A stretch of 64,000 bases of DNA from NCBI RefSeq assembly GCF_017303055.1, contig NZ_JAEKJT010000003.1:434001-498000 (forward strand), given 5' to 3'. The notes beneath the pieces were generated by a model. That model searched no databases. It was not told the origin of the DNA and saw only the letters and a program-made list of their open reading frames with translations. Of this stretch, positions 1 to 19,525 are shown one piece after another. Each line of letters begins with the position of its first letter. The stretch's first letter is position 1. The DNA comes from Halomonas litopenaei (GTDB lineage: Bacteria > Pseudomonadota > Gammaproteobacteria > Pseudomonadales > Halomonadaceae). The position numbers were made by a program, and so were the translations under genes.

Positions 1-108
1 CTGCGCTACAGATCGGCCCGTAGGCCATGCTATCCTTATGGGCTTTCGTCGGCCTTGTTCCGACCGATCCTCGCTTTATCCATCCGCCCACCAGCGCATT
101 GAGATTCC
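1..108. other. mutS upstream region, no gene seen
   Basis: Window edge and mutS 5' flank. I see no complete ORF here and no clear promoter that I would defend. Confidence 0.5.
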
Positions 109-2697
109 ATGAACGACATGGCCAAGCCCAGTGCTCCCAGCCATACGCCGATGATGACCCAGTACCTCAGGATCAAGCGCGAGCATCCTGACGTCCTGCT
201 GTTCTATCGTATGGGGGACTTCTACGAACTGTTCTACGACGACGCCAAGCGCGCCGCGGCACTGCTTGATATCACGCTGACACAGCGTGGCCAGTCAGCA
301 GGCAAGCCGATTCCCATGGCCGGTATTCCCTACCATAGCGCCGAGGGGTATCTGGCTCGCCTGGTCAGTGCGGGCGAATCGGTGGCCATCTGCGAGCAGA
401 TCGGTGACCCGGCGACGTCCAAGGGCCCGGTAGAGCGTCAAGTGGTGCGGATCGTCACCCCAGGCACCCTGCATGATGAGGCACTGCTGGATGCACGCCG
501 CGACAACCTGCTGGTGGCGGTAGCTCCCTATGGCGACCACCTTGGCCTGGCCTGGCTGGAGGTCTCCAGCGGACGCTTCAGCGTGCTCGAGGTCGACAGT
601 GAAACCGAAATGCTGTCCGAGCTGACGCGCCTGGATCCGGCTGAACTGCTGGTGCCGGAAAGCCTGGAACTACCCGCCTCCATGTCCGAGCGACGCGGGC
701 TTCGACGCCAGAGTGACTGGCTGTTCGATCATGAAAGTGCGCACCGGGTATTGTGTGATCAGTTCCGGGTTCAGGACCTCAAGGGGTTTGGTTGCGCACA
801 CCTGCACTCCGCCATCATTGCGGCTGGTGTGCTGATGGACTACGCCAGGGACACCCAGCGCAGCGCCCTGCCCCATGTCACCGCGATCGGTGTGGAAAAT
901 CGTGACGATAGCGTGGTCATTGATGCAGCAAGCCGGCGCAACCTGGAGATTGACATCAACCTGGGAGGTACCAGCGACAACACCCTCGCCAGCGTCCTGG
1001 ACACCACCACCACGGCAATGGGCTCGCGCCTGCTCAAGCGTTGGCTGAACCGCCCGCTGCGAGACAGGCAGCAGGTCATGGGACGTCAATCCGCGATCAG
1101 CTTGCTGCTGGACCAGGAAGGCTACGAGCCGCTGCGCGACGAGTTGAAGGCCATTGGCGACATCGAGCGCATCCTGGCCAGGGTGGCGCTGGGCAGCGCT
1201 CGCCCGCGGGACCTGGCGAGACTGAGAGACGCCTTCAATGCGTTACCCGCTCTGCGCGATCAGCTGGCTGGCTACGCTGAAGGCACCACGCTTGACGAAC
1301 TGCGCGTCCATATCCAGCCGTTTCCCGAGCTGGCGGACTTGCTCACCCGTGCGCTGATCGACAATCCCCCGGTGGTCATTCGGGATGGGGGCGTGATCGC
1401 TGACGGTTTCGACAGAGAACTGGACGAACACAGAGGGCTGGCAGAGCACGCCGGTGACTACCTCGTGCAACTGGAAGCACGGGAGCGGGCACGCACCGGA
1501 CTCGCCGGGCTCAAGGTGGGGTACAACCGCGTCCATGGCTACTTCATCGAGATTCCTCGGGCCCAGGCCAAGGAAGCCCCTGCGGATTATATCCGGCGCC
1601 AGACACTGAAGAACGCAGAGCGCTTCATCATCCCGGAGCTCAAGGAGTTCGAGGACAAGGCGCTATCCGCCAAATCCCGCGCACTGGCCCGGGAAAAGCT
1701 GCTTTATGATGGCCTGATCGACAGCCTCAACGCGGAGCTCGCTCGCCTGCAGGCCACCGCCAGAGCACTGTCTTCCCTTGATGTGCTATGCGCCCTGGCC
1801 GAACGCGCACGGGCACTGGATTTTGTACGCCCCACGCTCGCTGATGTGGCCGGGTTCGATATTCGCGGTGGACGCCACCCGGTCGTCGAACAGGTCAGTG
1901 ACACGCCATTCGTGCCCAACGACCTGCTGATGGATGACGACCGCCGCATGCTGGTCATTACCGGCCCCAACATGGGCGGTAAATCGACCTACATGCGTCA
2001 GGCCGCGTTGATCACCCTGCTTGCCCACTGTGGCAGCTTCGTTCCCGCTGACAGTGCCACCATCGGCCCGGTGGACCGCATCTTTACCCGCATAGGGTCC
2101 AGCGATGACCTGGCCGGTGGCCGCTCCACCTTCATGGTGGAAATGACCGAGACTGCCAACATCCTGCACAACGCCACAGATCATAGCCTGGTCTTGATGG
2201 ACGAAATTGGCCGCGGCACCAGTACCTTTGATGGACTGTCGCTGGCCTGGGCCAGTGCCGAACACCTGACCCGCACGCGGGCCTTCACCCTGTTCGCCAC
2301 CCACTATTTCGAAATGACCGCTCTGGCCGGAGATTCTGCTGCGGTGGCCAACGTGCACTTGACCGCTGCAGAGCACAATGAAGGCATCGTGTTCATGCAC
2401 CGGGTGGAAGAAGGCCCAGCCAGCCAAAGCTACGGTCTCCAGGTCGCGCAACTGGCCGGCGTCCCCCAGTCCGTCATCGCCGAAGCCAGGATCAAGCTCG
2501 CCGCGCTGGAGCAGCAGGAAGTGGATCATGGACAAGGCCCGTCCAGCCTGTCGCGAGCGGAGCCTGCCCCCCAGCAGGCAGACCTGTTCGCCAGCACGCC
2601 TCACCCCTTGATCGAAGAGCTCGAGCAACTGGCCATCGATGAACTGTCACCGCGTCAGGCACTGGAGCTTCTATACCGCTGGAAATCGTCAGTATGA
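109..2697 (+). CDS. mutS: DNA mismatch repair protein MutS
   Basis: Recognises mismatches and small loops in newly replicated DNA and recruits MutL, using ATP. At 862 aa it is the usual length for the family. The mismatch-reading Phe-x-Glu motif is visible as F38-Y39-E40 in GDFYELF. The ABC-type ATPase at the C-terminus has Walker [10 protein letters not shown] from residue 619, followed by [14 protein letters not shown] (Walker B and signature region). The C-terminal tail ([15 protein letters not shown]) is the usual tetramerisation helix. The start gives the best alignment; ATG codons also lie at codons 1 and 4. It is followed by fdxA in the same direction, as in Pseudomonas. Confidence 0.98.
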   Translation: MNDMAKPSAPSHTPMMTQYLRIKREHPDVLLFYRMGDFYELFYDDAKRAAALLDITLTQRGQSAGKPIPMAGIPYHSAEGYLARLVSAGESVAICEQIGDPATSKGPVERQVVRIVTPGTLHDEALLDARRDNLLVAVAPYGDHLGLAWLEVSSGRFSVLEVDSETEMLSELTRLDPAELLVPESLELPASMSERRGLRRQSDWLFDHESAHRVLCDQFRVQDLKGFGCAHLHSAIIAAGVLMDYARDTQRSALPHVTAIGVENRDDSVVIDAASRRNLEIDINLGGTSDNTLASVLDTTTTAMGSRLLKRWLNRPLRDRQQVMGRQSAISLLLDQEGYEPLRDELKAIGDIERILARVALGSARPRDLARLRDAFNALPALRDQLAGYAEGTTLDELRVHIQPFPELADLLTRALIDNPPVVIRDGGVIADGFDRELDEHRGLAEHAGDYLVQLEARERARTGLAGLKVGYNRVHGYFIEIPRAQAKEAPADYIRRQTLKNAERFIIPELKEFEDKALSAKSRALAREKLLYDGLIDSLNAELARLQATARALSSLDVLCALAERARALDFVRPTLADVAGFDIRGGRHPVVEQVSDTPFVPNDLLMDDDRRMLVITGPNMGGKSTYMRQAALITLLAHCGSFVPADSATIGPVDRIFTRIGSSDDLAGGRSTFMVEMTETANILHNATDHSLVLMDEIGRGTSTFDGLSLAWASAEHLTRTRAFTLFATHYFEMTALAGDSAAVANVHLTAAEHNEGIVFMHRVEEGPASQSYGLQVAQLAGVPQSVIAEARIKLAALEQQEVDHGQGPSSLSRAEPAPQQADLFASTPHPLIEELEQLAIDELSPRQALELLYRWKSSV

Positions 2698-2947
2698 CCG
2701 TGCACCCCGCGCTTGCCCCTACAGAAGTGCGGGTCTAGAATGTGGCACCCAAGGACCGTGCATTATAAGAAAGCCATTTCCATATAACTTTAAGGCTTAA
2801 CACGCGACAGGCGAAACGACGCTCAGCTCCTCTGCGTCGGGGCGTGAGCTACCCATGATCCGGAGCGTCGCCATGGCGACCTTTCGGGCGCAAGTGACCA
2901 ATGATTGAGCGGCCAGCACCGAACTGGCCCGAGGAAGGGAGACTGGC

Positions 2948-3271
2948 ATGACATTCGTCGTCACCGAAAACTGCATCAAGTGCAAGTACACCGATTGCGT
3001 CGAGGTCTGCCCGGTGGACTGCTTCTACGAGGGTCCCAATTTTCTGGTGATCCACCCGGACGAATGTATCGACTGCGCCCTGTGTGAGCCCGAGTGCCCG
3101 GCCGAGGCCATCTACTCCGAGGATGAGCTACCCGAGGGCCAGGAGGCGTTCATCGAGATCAATGCGGAGCTTTCCGAGGTGTGGCCCAACATCACCGAAA
3201 AGAAAGATCCACCGGAAGACGCCGAGCAGTGGGACGGCAAGACAGGCAAGCTGGAGCAGCTCGAACGCTGA
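2948..3271 (+). CDS. fdxA: 7Fe ferredoxin FdxA
   Basis: Small soluble electron carrier with one 3Fe-4S and one 4Fe-4S cluster. It has 107 aa. Cysteines at 9, 17 and 50 fit the 3Fe-4S ligands, and 21, 40, 43 and 46 fit the 4Fe-4S ligands, the same spacing as Azotobacter ferredoxin I shifted by one residue; C12 and C25 are the two extra cysteines. A strong ribosome site (GAAGGGAG) lies just upstream of the ATG. The C-terminal region is long and acidic, as in the proteobacterial FdxA group. The neighbour order mutS-fdxA-small RNA matches Pseudomonas, where rsmZ lies next to fdxA. The physiological redox partner cannot be read from the sequence. Confidence 0.96.
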   Translation: MTFVVTENCIKCKYTDCVEVCPVDCFYEGPNFLVIHPDECIDCALCEPECPAEAIYSEDELPEGQEAFIEINAELSEVWPNITEKKDPPEDAEQWDGKTGKLEQLER

Positions 3272-3298
3272 TCTGGCACGACAAGCCACTACCTGCTC

Positions 3299-3334
3299 AA
3301 CACAATAGCCGCCCAACGAGGCGGCTATTGTGTT
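3299..3334 (+). terminator. fdxA downstream hairpin
   Basis: A perfect 15-bp inverted repeat (AACACAATAGCCGCC and its complement) with a 6-nt loop, 28 nt after the fdxA stop. The 3' arm ends in TTGTGTT rather than a clean U-run, so termination is likely but not certain. Confidence 0.7.
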
Positions 3335-3546
3335 GCTGGCGGTGTGGCGAGCATCCTTCAGACGATAGCTCCATGGCGCTCGCTTGCCCGGCCATCAGGC
3401 GTCTCTCCGAACTCGGCTGGCCGTTTTCACTGTCCAAACGACCTGTCCAAACCACCTGCCCGGACCCGCTGTTCAGGGCAGCTGTTCGAGCCGACCGCGC
3501 CGGCCACCAGGCCCAGCATCTCGTCACGACAGCCAACCTGCTGGCA

Positions 3547-3662
3547 TAAAAAAAGGCGGCCCGTAGGCCGCCCGCTCCAAGCATTTCCTTGGGCGGCTCC
3601 CTCCGCCCGACTCCCTGAGTGCCCTCCGTGCCCAGAAGCGACATCCTGTCGCACCAGGCGCA
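3547..3662 (-). ncRNA. rsmZ: RsmZ/CsrB-type regulatory small RNA
   Basis: Predicted RNA that sequesters the translational repressor CsrA/RsmA. On the minus strand it contains several GGA motifs displayed in hairpins. GCGACA-GGA-TGTCGC (3652-3638) is a perfect hairpin whose ACAGGATGT core matches the CsrA SELEX consensus. GGGCGG-AGGGAG-CCGCCC (3608-3591) is a second perfect hairpin, and CCAAG-GAAATG-CTTGG (3592-3577) a third. More GGA motifs occur between them. It ends in a strong intrinsic terminator. Placement next to fdxA matches rsmZ in Pseudomonas (rpoS-rsmZ-fdxA). The 5' end is inferred from a possible promoter (TTGGGT at 3697-3692, 17-nt spacer, TAGAGT at 3674-3669); an RNA starting further upstream is possible. 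No coding potential is apparent. Confidence 0.8.
3548..3573 (-). terminator. Terminator of the RsmZ-like RNA
   Basis: GC-rich hairpin GGCGGCC-TAC-GGGCCGCC followed by seven T residues on the minus strand: a textbook intrinsic terminator. Confidence 0.92.
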
Positions 3663-3668
3663 CTCTTG

Positions 3669-3697
3669 ACTCTAGAACGCATCCCGAAAACACCCAA
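3669..3697 (-). promoter_or_regulatory. Candidate sigma70 promoter of the RsmZ-like RNA
   Basis: TTGGGT and TAGAGT separated by 17 nt, placed to start an RNA of about 115 nt, the size of Pseudomonas RsmZ. The -35 match is weak. I found no convincing GacA box (TGTAAG-N6-CTTACA) upstream. Confidence 0.4.
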
Positions 3698-3981
3698 CTG
3701 AATCGAACGTCGAGCCACATGCCGTGATGGTCCTGCGATCGGCGTTCCATGCCTGCCTGTTGTTGCCGAACCTGTCTACCTCCATGCAGACGAATCCGAC
3801 CACACTAGGCGTCTCGCAGTCCTGGCAAGCAGCCTGATGCCGCGAAGCCTGACCTCTCGATTCATGAGTGCATTCTGTCAGCTTTGGGCATCATCTCAAG
3901 TCGCCTTATTTTGCACTGCGACATGTCCTACGTGACACGCTTCTTTGCGACGCCCCAAAAAATATATAGAAATTAACAACA
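3698..3981. other. Non-coding region upstream of the small RNA
   Basis: About 280 bp without a credible gene. On the minus strand it holds further GGA motifs (for example TAGGACA, CAGGACT, ATGGAGG, GCAGGACC) and an 18-nt imperfect palindrome at about 3774-3793 with GGA in its centre. It may be promoter DNA or part of a longer CsrB-like RNA. Confidence 0.5.
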
Positions 3982-4013
3982 TAAAAAAGGCCCGCGATAA
4001 CATCGCGGGCCTC
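3982..4013 (-). terminator. eno terminator
   Basis: Minus-strand hairpin GGCCCGCGAT-loop-ATCGCGGGCC followed by six T residues, about 95 nt beyond the eno stop. Confidence 0.9.
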
Positions 4014-4105
4014 TTCGGGTCATATGGGGTTAATGTCCTACATAAAATGTAGTCAATGTCTTACAAAATGTGAGGACACAACCACCCCAAAGGGTTTATC
4101 AAACC

Positions 4106-5434
<1,329 letters not shown>

Positions 5435-5506
5435 TCAGCGTTGTCGATCTACTCTGGACGTGCCATAGGCCCTTGGGTCAGGCCCGTCAGGCTATCAGAG
5501 GTAGCG

Positions 5507-8097
<2,591 letters not shown>

Positions 8098-8157
8098 TCA
8101 ACGGCTCAATTTGCACAACAGGGAAGCTTCTTCTCTCTGCCCAACTCGCCAGCGCTT

Positions 8158-8189
8158 TGGCGCCCGCCCAACTGATCGAACGGGCGCCA
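8158..8189 (-). terminator. gltD downstream hairpin
   Basis: Inverted repeat TGGCGCCCG / CGGGCGCCA with a 14-nt loop, 16 nt after the gltD stop on the minus strand. No U-run follows, so its role as a terminator is uncertain. Confidence 0.45.
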
Positions 8190-8205
8190 GCATCACTCTC
8201 GGTTT

Positions 8206-14104
<5,899 letters not shown>

Positions 14105-14651
14105 GGGCGCGCCTCGGGTGAAAGGGTTGTAGTCACAGCATTTTCGCGATATTGTTATCGGTTTTTCTTTTTATTTAGCGCCCACTCGGGCCATCGCTAA
14201 CTGCAGGAAAAATGGGTTCCCAGCATAGCCAGCACCCCGCCCTTGCGCAATTACCCGCGACCTCCACATAGATAAAAAAACACCGTAAATCTGAAGGTTG
14301 CACAGACAGGCAAGAAAAAAAACGTATCAGGTCAACCACTTGGAAGTGTTTTCCAGCAAGTTCGACTACCCCGATTTCGCCACTAGACTTTAGTCGTAAA
14401 AACTGTCGACACCCCATGCCGATCAGGCATATGACATACTGATCGACGCATGAACGCTGTTCGTGAACCTGCTCGTCAGCCGCTCTGATTGCCTGTGACT
14501 GGCTGACAGACTGACGGAATACCCCCCCCTTGCATCAGTCTGTCGCGAGCGACGCTACCCTCAGACACGCAAACGCCCGCACAATGGCGGGCGCCGGCGA
14601 TCCACGCTCGAGCAAAACCGGTCGGGCACTACCCCCTGCCGCAGCCCAGCA
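14105..14651. other. Intergenic region between gltB and aroB, no gene
   Basis: About 550 bp with no credible ORF. The part nearest gltB is A/T-rich with several poly-A and poly-T tracts and presumably holds the gltBD promoter. In Pseudomonas a DamX-like SPOR gene sits between aroB and gltB; nothing like it is present here. Confidence 0.7.
14571..14593 (-). terminator. aroB downstream hairpin
   Basis: Minus-strand hairpin with CGCCCGC / GCGGGCG arms and a short loop, about 60 nt after the aroB stop, followed by TTTGCG. The weak U-tract makes this a moderate call. Confidence 0.5.
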
Positions 14652-15770
14652 TCAGCAACGCGGGAACTCCTTGATGCAATCGTGAAGGACCGCGGATGGC
14701 GTCTGATCATGGACGCAGGCCTTGCCGAGCTCCTGCAGCAGGATCAGTCGAATGCGATCGTCGAGATTTTTCTTGTCGAGTTTCATGCGTGACACGAAGT
14801 CCTCCACACTCATCTCGGCCGGCGCCGACACCGGGAGACCACAGCGCTCGATCAGCCGCCGTGTGCGGTCGACCGCTTCGCTATCGATAAATCCGAGCCG
14901 CATCGACAGGTCGGCAGCCATCATCATGCCCGCTCCCACTGCCTCGCCGTGCAACCAGGCACCGTAGCCCATATGGGCCTCGATGGCATGACCAAAGGTA
15001 TGGCCCAGATTCAACAGCGCCCGAACACCTTGCTCGGTTTCATCCAGGGCCACGATCTCGGCCTTGATCGCACAGCTACGCTCGATGGCCGTGGCCAGAG
15101 CCACGTCATCCAGCCGACGCAGCGCGTCGAGCTGCTGCTCCAGCCATTCGAGAAAAGCGCGATCGTAGATAAAGCCGTACTTGATCACCTCGGCAAGCCC
15201 GGCGGACAACTCCCGCTGGGGCAGCGTCGCCAGCGTCGCCGTATCGATCAGCACGGCACGGGGCTGCCAGAAGGCACCAATCATATTCTTGCCCAGGGGA
15301 TGATTGACCCCGGTCTTGCCTCCCACCGAAGAGTCCACCTGAGATAACAGCGTGGTCGGCACCTGAATGAACGAGATGCCACGCTGATAAGACGCTGCGG
15401 CATACCCGACCATATCCCCGATCACCCCGCCACCCAGGGCCACGAGCGTCGAGCGGCGGTTGAAGCCAGCCTCCAGCAAGGCATCCCAGATGCGCGACAC
15501 CCCTTCGATATTCTTGTACGCCTCCCCATCGGGCAGTACCAGGGTTTCGATACGCAGCGTTTCGTCCGCCCGGGCGAGCGCCGTCGTCAGGCGCTCGAGG
15601 TAGTGCGCCGCCACGGTCTCATTGGTCACCACCATCACCTGCCGCCCGGACAGGTGCGAGACCAGGCGCTCGCCCTGGTCCATCAGTCCCGCACCGATAT
15701 AGATGGGGTAGCTACGCTCTCCCAGGGAGACGTTCAACGACAAGGGATCAGCAATCGATGCGGTGGTCAT
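14652..15770 (-). CDS. aroB: 3-dehydroquinate synthase
   Basis: Second step of the shikimate pathway: turns DAHP into 3-dehydroquinate with NAD and a divalent metal. With ATG at 15770 it has 372 aa. The open frame runs 5 codons further upstream, but ATG at 15770 overlaps the aroK stop as ATGA, a typical coupled junction. Family motifs are [48 protein letters not shown] [16 protein letters not shown], and the metal-binding GHTFGHAIE and GEAVGAGM. It is the last gene of the pilMNOPQ-aroKB operon, the same arrangement as in Pseudomonas and enterics. DAHP synthase, the step before it, is also in this window at 55 kb. Confidence 0.97.
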   Translation of the reverse strand: MTTASIADPLSLNVSLGERSYPIYIGAGLMDQGERLVSHLSGRQVMVVTNETVAAHYLERLTTALARADETLRIETLVLPDGEAYKNIEGVSRIWDALLEAGFNRRSTLVALGGGVIGDMVGYAAASYQRGISFIQVPTTLLSQVDSSVGGKTGVNHPLGKNMIGAFWQPRAVLIDTATLATLPQRELSAGLAEVIKYGFIYDRAFLEWLEQQLDALRRLDDVALATAIERSCAIKAEIVALDETEQGVRALLNLGHTFGHAIEAHMGYGAWLHGEAVGAGMMMAADLSMRLGFIDSEAVDRTRRLIERCGLPVSAPAEMSVEDFVSRMKLDKKNLDDRIRLILLQELGKACVHDQTPSAVLHDCIKEFPRC

Positions 15771-16315
15771 GAGGAAGCCTTGCAAGTCAGGGGGTCGAGA
15801 AGACGATGGACACGCCGCACGATATCGTTGACCACGGAGCGCGGTCCGCGGCGATCCGTACGCACTACCAGGTCGGCGGTGGCACGATACAGCGGGTCGC
15901 GCAGCGCAAACATGTCACGCAAAAGCTGCTCGCGATCACCGCGCTGCAACAGCGGACGGTTGCGATCCTTGGCGGTACGCTTGAGCTGCTGTTCCACGGT
16001 GGTATAGAGATAGATGACGGTGCCACCCTCCCGGATGCACTGTCGATTTTCCTCGCGCAGCACGGCGCCACCACCCGTGGCAATGACGACCTGATCGTAA
16101 TCGACCAGCTCGCTGATCATGCTGCTTTCACGATCACGAAAGCCACTCTCGCCCTCGACATCGAAGATCCAGGGAATATCCGCGCCGCAGCGTGCCTGAA
16201 TCTCATGGTCGCTGTCGTAGAAGGGACGTGACAATTCGGCCGCCAGCAGGCGGCCGATGGTGCTCTTTCCAGCCCCCATGGGGCCTATCAGAATCAGGTT
16301 CGGTACATCCTGCAT
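15767..16315 (-). CDS. aroK: Shikimate kinase
   Basis: Phosphorylates shikimate with ATP. It has 182 aa. The P-loop is [15 protein letters not shown] near the N-terminus, the shikimate-binding DSDHEIQ and the GFRDRES / GGGAV blocks follow, and the lid region is NRPLLQ. The ATG overlaps the pilQ stop by one base (TGATG) and its own stop overlaps the aroB start (ATGA), so translation along pilQ-aroK-aroB is probably coupled. Confidence 0.97.
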   Translation of the reverse strand: MQDVPNLILIGPMGAGKSTIGRLLAAELSRPFYDSDHEIQARCGADIPWIFDVEGESGFRDRESSMISELVDYDQVVIATGGGAVLREENRQCIREGGTVIYLYTTVEQQLKRTAKDRNRPLLQRGDREQLLRDMFALRDPLYRATADLVVRTDRRGPRSVVNDIVRRVHRLLDPLTCKASS

Positions 16316-17703
16316 CAGTGATTCGCCAGGCCGTCGTCAAGTATCCGGGGTGTAATGAATACCAACAACTCTACCTTATCGTTGACGTCCTCGGTATAGC
16401 GAAAAAGCCTACCCAGCACCGGCAGGTCACCCAGCAAGGGGGTCTTGTAGAGGGTATGCAGCTGCTGCGTGGTCAAAATTCCGCCCAACACCACGGTTTC
16501 ACCGTCATCCACCAGCACCTGGGTCTGAATCTCGTTGGTATCAATAGCGGGCTCGCCGTCGATGCTCTGCTCGGCCAAGGTATCGTTGTTGATGGTCAGA
16601 TCCATCACCACCCGGTCGTCACCGGTGATCTGTGGCGTTACCTCCAGCGCCAGCACGGCCTCCTTGAACTCGACGTTGGTGGCGCCACTGGAAGTGGACT
16701 CCTGGTAGGGGATCTCCGTACCCTGCTTGATCAGCGCCGCATGCTGATTGGAAGTGATCACCCTGGGCTCGGAAATGGTCTGGCTCTTGCCTTCGCTCTC
16801 CAGCGCTCGAAGCTCCAGGTCCAGCAGCACGTCACCGGCCAGATAGCCGATGTTGAAAGAGTTACCCGCTTCCAGGGCATCTCCCAGGTCCACGGACATG
16901 CCGCCGTAGGTATCCCCTCGATTGCCCGAAATCACATCCCCGATGGTGATATCCCCACTATCGCCGACGGTCTTGCCATGGCGACTGCTGACACCCCAGT
17001 TGACGCCGATTTCCTCGGCGGTATTGTCCCTGGCGACGACGATACGCGCCGAGATCTGTACCTGCTTGACCGGCACATCGAGCCGCGCCAGGGTTCTTCT
17101 GATCTCGAGCAGCTGAGCCGGCACATCCTGGATCAGCAAGGTGTTGGTGCGCGGATCCGTGGCGACCCTGCCGCGCTCGGTCAGCAGACCAAAGCCACTC
17201 TCACCTCGCAGCAGCGCCGCCAGCTCACTGGCCTTGGCATAGCGCACCTCGACATGCTCCGTCACCAGCGGCTCCAACAGGTCGCGTCGAGAAGCGGCCT
17301 CCAACGAGAGCCGGTCCCGCTCGGCAAGCTCCGCCACCGGGGCCACCAGCAGGATATCGCCCTGGCGGCGACTACCCAGCCCCTGGGTCTGCAGCACCAT
17401 CTCCAGGGCCTGGTCCCAGGGCACGTTATCGAGATTCAGCGTGACGCGACCACTGACGCTATCACTGACCACGATATTGAGGCCGGTGAAGTCACTCAGC
17501 ACCGACAGCACGGAACGCACCTCGACATCCTGGAAGTTCAGCGTGATCGGCGCGCCCTGATAGTCCGCCTGCGGATAATCTGCCGCCTGCACGCTGCAGG
17601 ACGCCACTCCCAAGATGACCGGCACGAGCCAGAGCAACAGCCCCCGCCTGCGGTGCTTGCGGCCCTTCATCGGGCTGCGCCATGATTTCATCAGTCTCTG
17701 CAT
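16315..17703 (-). CDS. pilQ: Type IV pilus / DNA-uptake secretin PilQ (short form)
   Basis: Outer-membrane secretin channel through which type IV pili or competence pseudopili pass. At 462 aa it is much shorter than Pseudomonas PilQ (about 710 aa) and closer to HofQ/ComE-type secretins. A signal peptide with a hydrophobic core ([15 protein letters not shown]) precedes the STN-like domain ([21 protein letters not shown]), one secretin N-domain ([15 protein letters not shown]), and the secretin domain with [14 protein letters not shown] and [14 protein letters not shown]. The N-terminal AMIN domains of long PilQ are missing. It follows pilP after 12 nt and overlaps aroK. Confidence 0.93.
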   Translation of the reverse strand: MQRLMKSWRSPMKGRKHRRRGLLLWLVPVILGVASCSVQAADYPQADYQGAPITLNFQDVEVRSVLSVLSDFTGLNIVVSDSVSGRVTLNLDNVPWDQALEMVLQTQGLGSRRQGDILLVAPVAELAERDRLSLEAASRRDLLEPLVTEHVEVRYAKASELAALLRGESGFGLLTERGRVATDPRTNTLLIQDVPAQLLEIRRTLARLDVPVKQVQISARIVVARDNTAEEIGVNWGVSSRHGKTVGDSGDITIGDVISGNRGDTYGGMSVDLGDALEAGNSFNIGYLAGDVLLDLELRALESEGKSQTISEPRVITSNQHAALIKQGTEIPYQESTSSGATNVEFKEAVLALEVTPQITGDDRVVMDLTINNDTLAEQSIDGEPAIDTNEIQTQVLVDDGETVVLGGILTTQQLHTLYKTPLLGDLPVLGRLFRYTEDVNDKVELLVFITPRILDDGLANH

Positions 17704-17715
17704 GTTCGCCCCGCG

Positions 17716-18246
17716 TCATTGAGTTGCTGTGGCGACGACGGACCCTGCTGGCCCTTCGCCCACCGACACCAGGCGATCCCGCCAGGCATAATGCTCCGGA
17801 TCATCGGCTTCCAGCCTGACCGCATCGGGTTCGATGGCTGCCACCTTGACCGCTGGAGAGGCCAGCGACTGCCCCTCCATTACGGCATGCACCCGCCCTC
17901 CAGGCGTCTCGAACAAGGCCCAGCGCTGGGACTGGCGCTCCAGCACCCCGACCAGGGTCAATTCGTCCAGAGCAAAGGCGGCCAACCCTTGGGGGTCGCG
18001 CTGCACCTGGCCGGCGAAGCGAAAGGGGCTTCTCGACTCGGCATACAGGTAGTGAAGAATCGGAAGCTCAACGCTCTCAGGCAGCTCTCCTGCCGGCTGG
18101 CGCCATTCGGTGGTCAGCGCCGCCGCCAGTCGTTCATCCAACGCTTCCAGGCTGTCGTGTTCACAGCCCGTCAAGACACAGCCCGTCATGACACAGGCCA
18201 GAAGCAGCCACAGACGGGTGAACTCTCCCCGACAGCGGCTGCTCAT
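17716..18246 (-). CDS. pilP: Type IV pilus assembly lipoprotein PilP
   Basis: Inner-membrane lipoprotein that links the PilN-PilO pair to the PilQ secretin. It has 176 aa. The signal sequence ends in a lipobox LTGC, giving a lipid-modified Cys at about residue 28. After a disordered stretch, the beta-domain is recognisable by LDELTLVGVLERQSQRWALFETPGGRVHAV, here split into short motifs such as LTLVGVL and VHAVMEGQSL. The ATG overlaps the pilO stop by 4 nt. Confidence 0.92.
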   Translation of the reverse strand: MSSRCRGEFTRLWLLLACVMTGCVLTGCEHDSLEALDERLAAALTTEWRQPAGELPESVELPILHYLYAESRSPFRFAGQVQRDPQGLAAFALDELTLVGVLERQSQRWALFETPGGRVHAVMEGQSLASPAVKVAAIEPDAVRLEADDPEHYAWRDRLVSVGEGPAGSVVATATQ

Positions 18247-18971
18247 TGACGCCGTACCTGCTCATCGGAGACGCGCACAGCGGCGGCCGACGCATCGCCA
18301 ATACTGTAGGTCTGCACCCGAGCACTCAGCTCAAGCTGGCCTTCCACGGGCAGCAGACTGAAGTCGTGAATGGTCACCAAGCGCGGCAGATTGGCGAGGT
18401 CAGCGATAAAGCCACCGATGGCGTGATATCCCCCCCGCACCCGCAGCTCGAAGGGACGCTCCACATAGAGCGCCAGCGGACGAGGCTGCCCCAGCGCCAG
18501 CTCCTGCAGTGCCAGCCCCCGGGCTCTGGCCTCATCCCCGATACCTTCAAGCAGCGAGGGGATATCAGCCCCATCCGGCAGCATCTGCCGACGCTCGCTG
18601 ACCATCTGATCCAGATTCACCAGCACGCGCTTCATGCGATCCAGCTCCGCCAGCTCACGCGCCCGCGCCTCAAACTCCCCGATCGCCTGCTGCTCCTGCA
18701 GCTCAAGCTGCTCCAGGCGTATCGCTAGCGGTCGCACGTAGCACACCAGCGTCACAACAAGCGCAACGCAAAAGGCGCTGGAGCCCACCAGCACGCGCAA
18801 CATCCATGGCCAGCGCCCGGCCTCACCCAGCTCCAACCGTCGCCAGTCGACCACACCCAAGCGACGCCACTCTTCCCTTAGGCGCAGCCACCGGGAGCGC
18901 GATGATGGCACCCCCGCTATCGCGTCGGCCCCATGCCCCACCGCCCTGCGCCGATCCAGTGACGGCATCAT
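18243..18971 (-). CDS. pilO: Type IV pilus alignment protein PilO
   Basis: Bitopic inner-membrane protein that pairs with PilN. It has 242 aa, slightly longer than usual because of an Arg-rich N-terminal extension of about 40 residues. One transmembrane segment (about 57-77, VLVGSSAFCVALVVTLVCYV region), then a coiled coil (LEQLELQEQQAIGEFEARARELAEL), then a ferredoxin-like domain with the family motif RGGYHAIGGFIADLANLPRLV. Overlaps pilN and pilP by 4 nt each. Confidence 0.92.
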   Translation of the reverse strand: MMPSLDRRRAVGHGADAIAGVPSSRSRWLRLREEWRRLGVVDWRRLELGEAGRWPWMLRVLVGSSAFCVALVVTLVCYVRPLAIRLEQLELQEQQAIGEFEARARELAELDRMKRVLVNLDQMVSERRQMLPDGADIPSLLEGIGDEARARGLALQELALGQPRPLALYVERPFELRVRGGYHAIGGFIADLANLPRLVTIHDFSLLPVEGQLELSARVQTYSIGDASAAAVRVSDEQVRRQ

Positions 18972-19525
18972 GGCCTTGGCCTCTCGACGGCGTGGGACGC
19001 CAGCTGCAACTGCACGACAAAGTGCTGGCGACCGTGCTGTGCCCCTACCCGAGACAGCTGCGGCTCCAGGAACGTCGGCACTCGCTCAAGGGCACGCAGT
19101 TGCTCGACCAGGCACGCACTGTCGACCGCCTCCCCCTCGAGGATAAGCGCATCATCGCGGCGCTCGACCCGGTCATAACGCACGCCATTGACCAGCGTCG
19201 CAGCCAGACCATTGACCACATCCAGGGTCTGCCGACGCTGGTCCTGCAAGCGAGACAGCAGTGCCTCTTCCTGGTCAAGCAGCGCCAGCTGCCGGTCAAG
19301 GTCCGCCATTTCCCGCGACGTTGCCTCGAGCTGCGTCATCGCCTGCTGCACGTGCTGGTCGCGCTCAGCCATCAACGACAGCTGCCACTGCAGCCACAGC
19401 GACGCCAGCAAGGCCACTCCCACGCCTGCTGCTGCAGCCATGACCACCGTCAGCCAGAAGCCATGGGTGCGCCGCACCCTGGCCGCGTCGCGCCAATCGA
19501 GCAGATTGATGCGCACCCGGCTCAT
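18968..19525 (-). CDS. pilN: Type IV pilus assembly protein PilN
   Basis: Inner-membrane partner of PilO and PilM. It has 185 aa. The first residues, MSRVRINLLDWRDAAR, carry the conserved INLLPW-type peptide that binds PilM in the cytoplasm (here INLLDW). A single transmembrane helix (about 22-44) and a periplasmic coiled coil with a ferredoxin-like fold follow. Overlaps both pilM and pilO by 4 nt. Confidence 0.92.
   Translation of the reverse strand: MSRVRINLLDWRDAARVRRTHGFWLTVVMAAAAGVGVALLASLWLQWQLSLMAERDQHVQQAMTQLEATSREMADLDRQLALLDQEEALLSRLQDQRRQTLDVVNGLAATLVNGVRYDRVERRDDALILEGEAVDSACLVEQLRALERVPTFLEPQLSRVGAQHGRQHFVVQLQLASHAVERPRP

Noticed and set aside
3915..3960. GacA-box-like palindrome upstream of the small RNA
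   Set aside because: TGTC-N6-GACA occurs, but it does not match TGTAAG-N6-CTTACA well enough to call.
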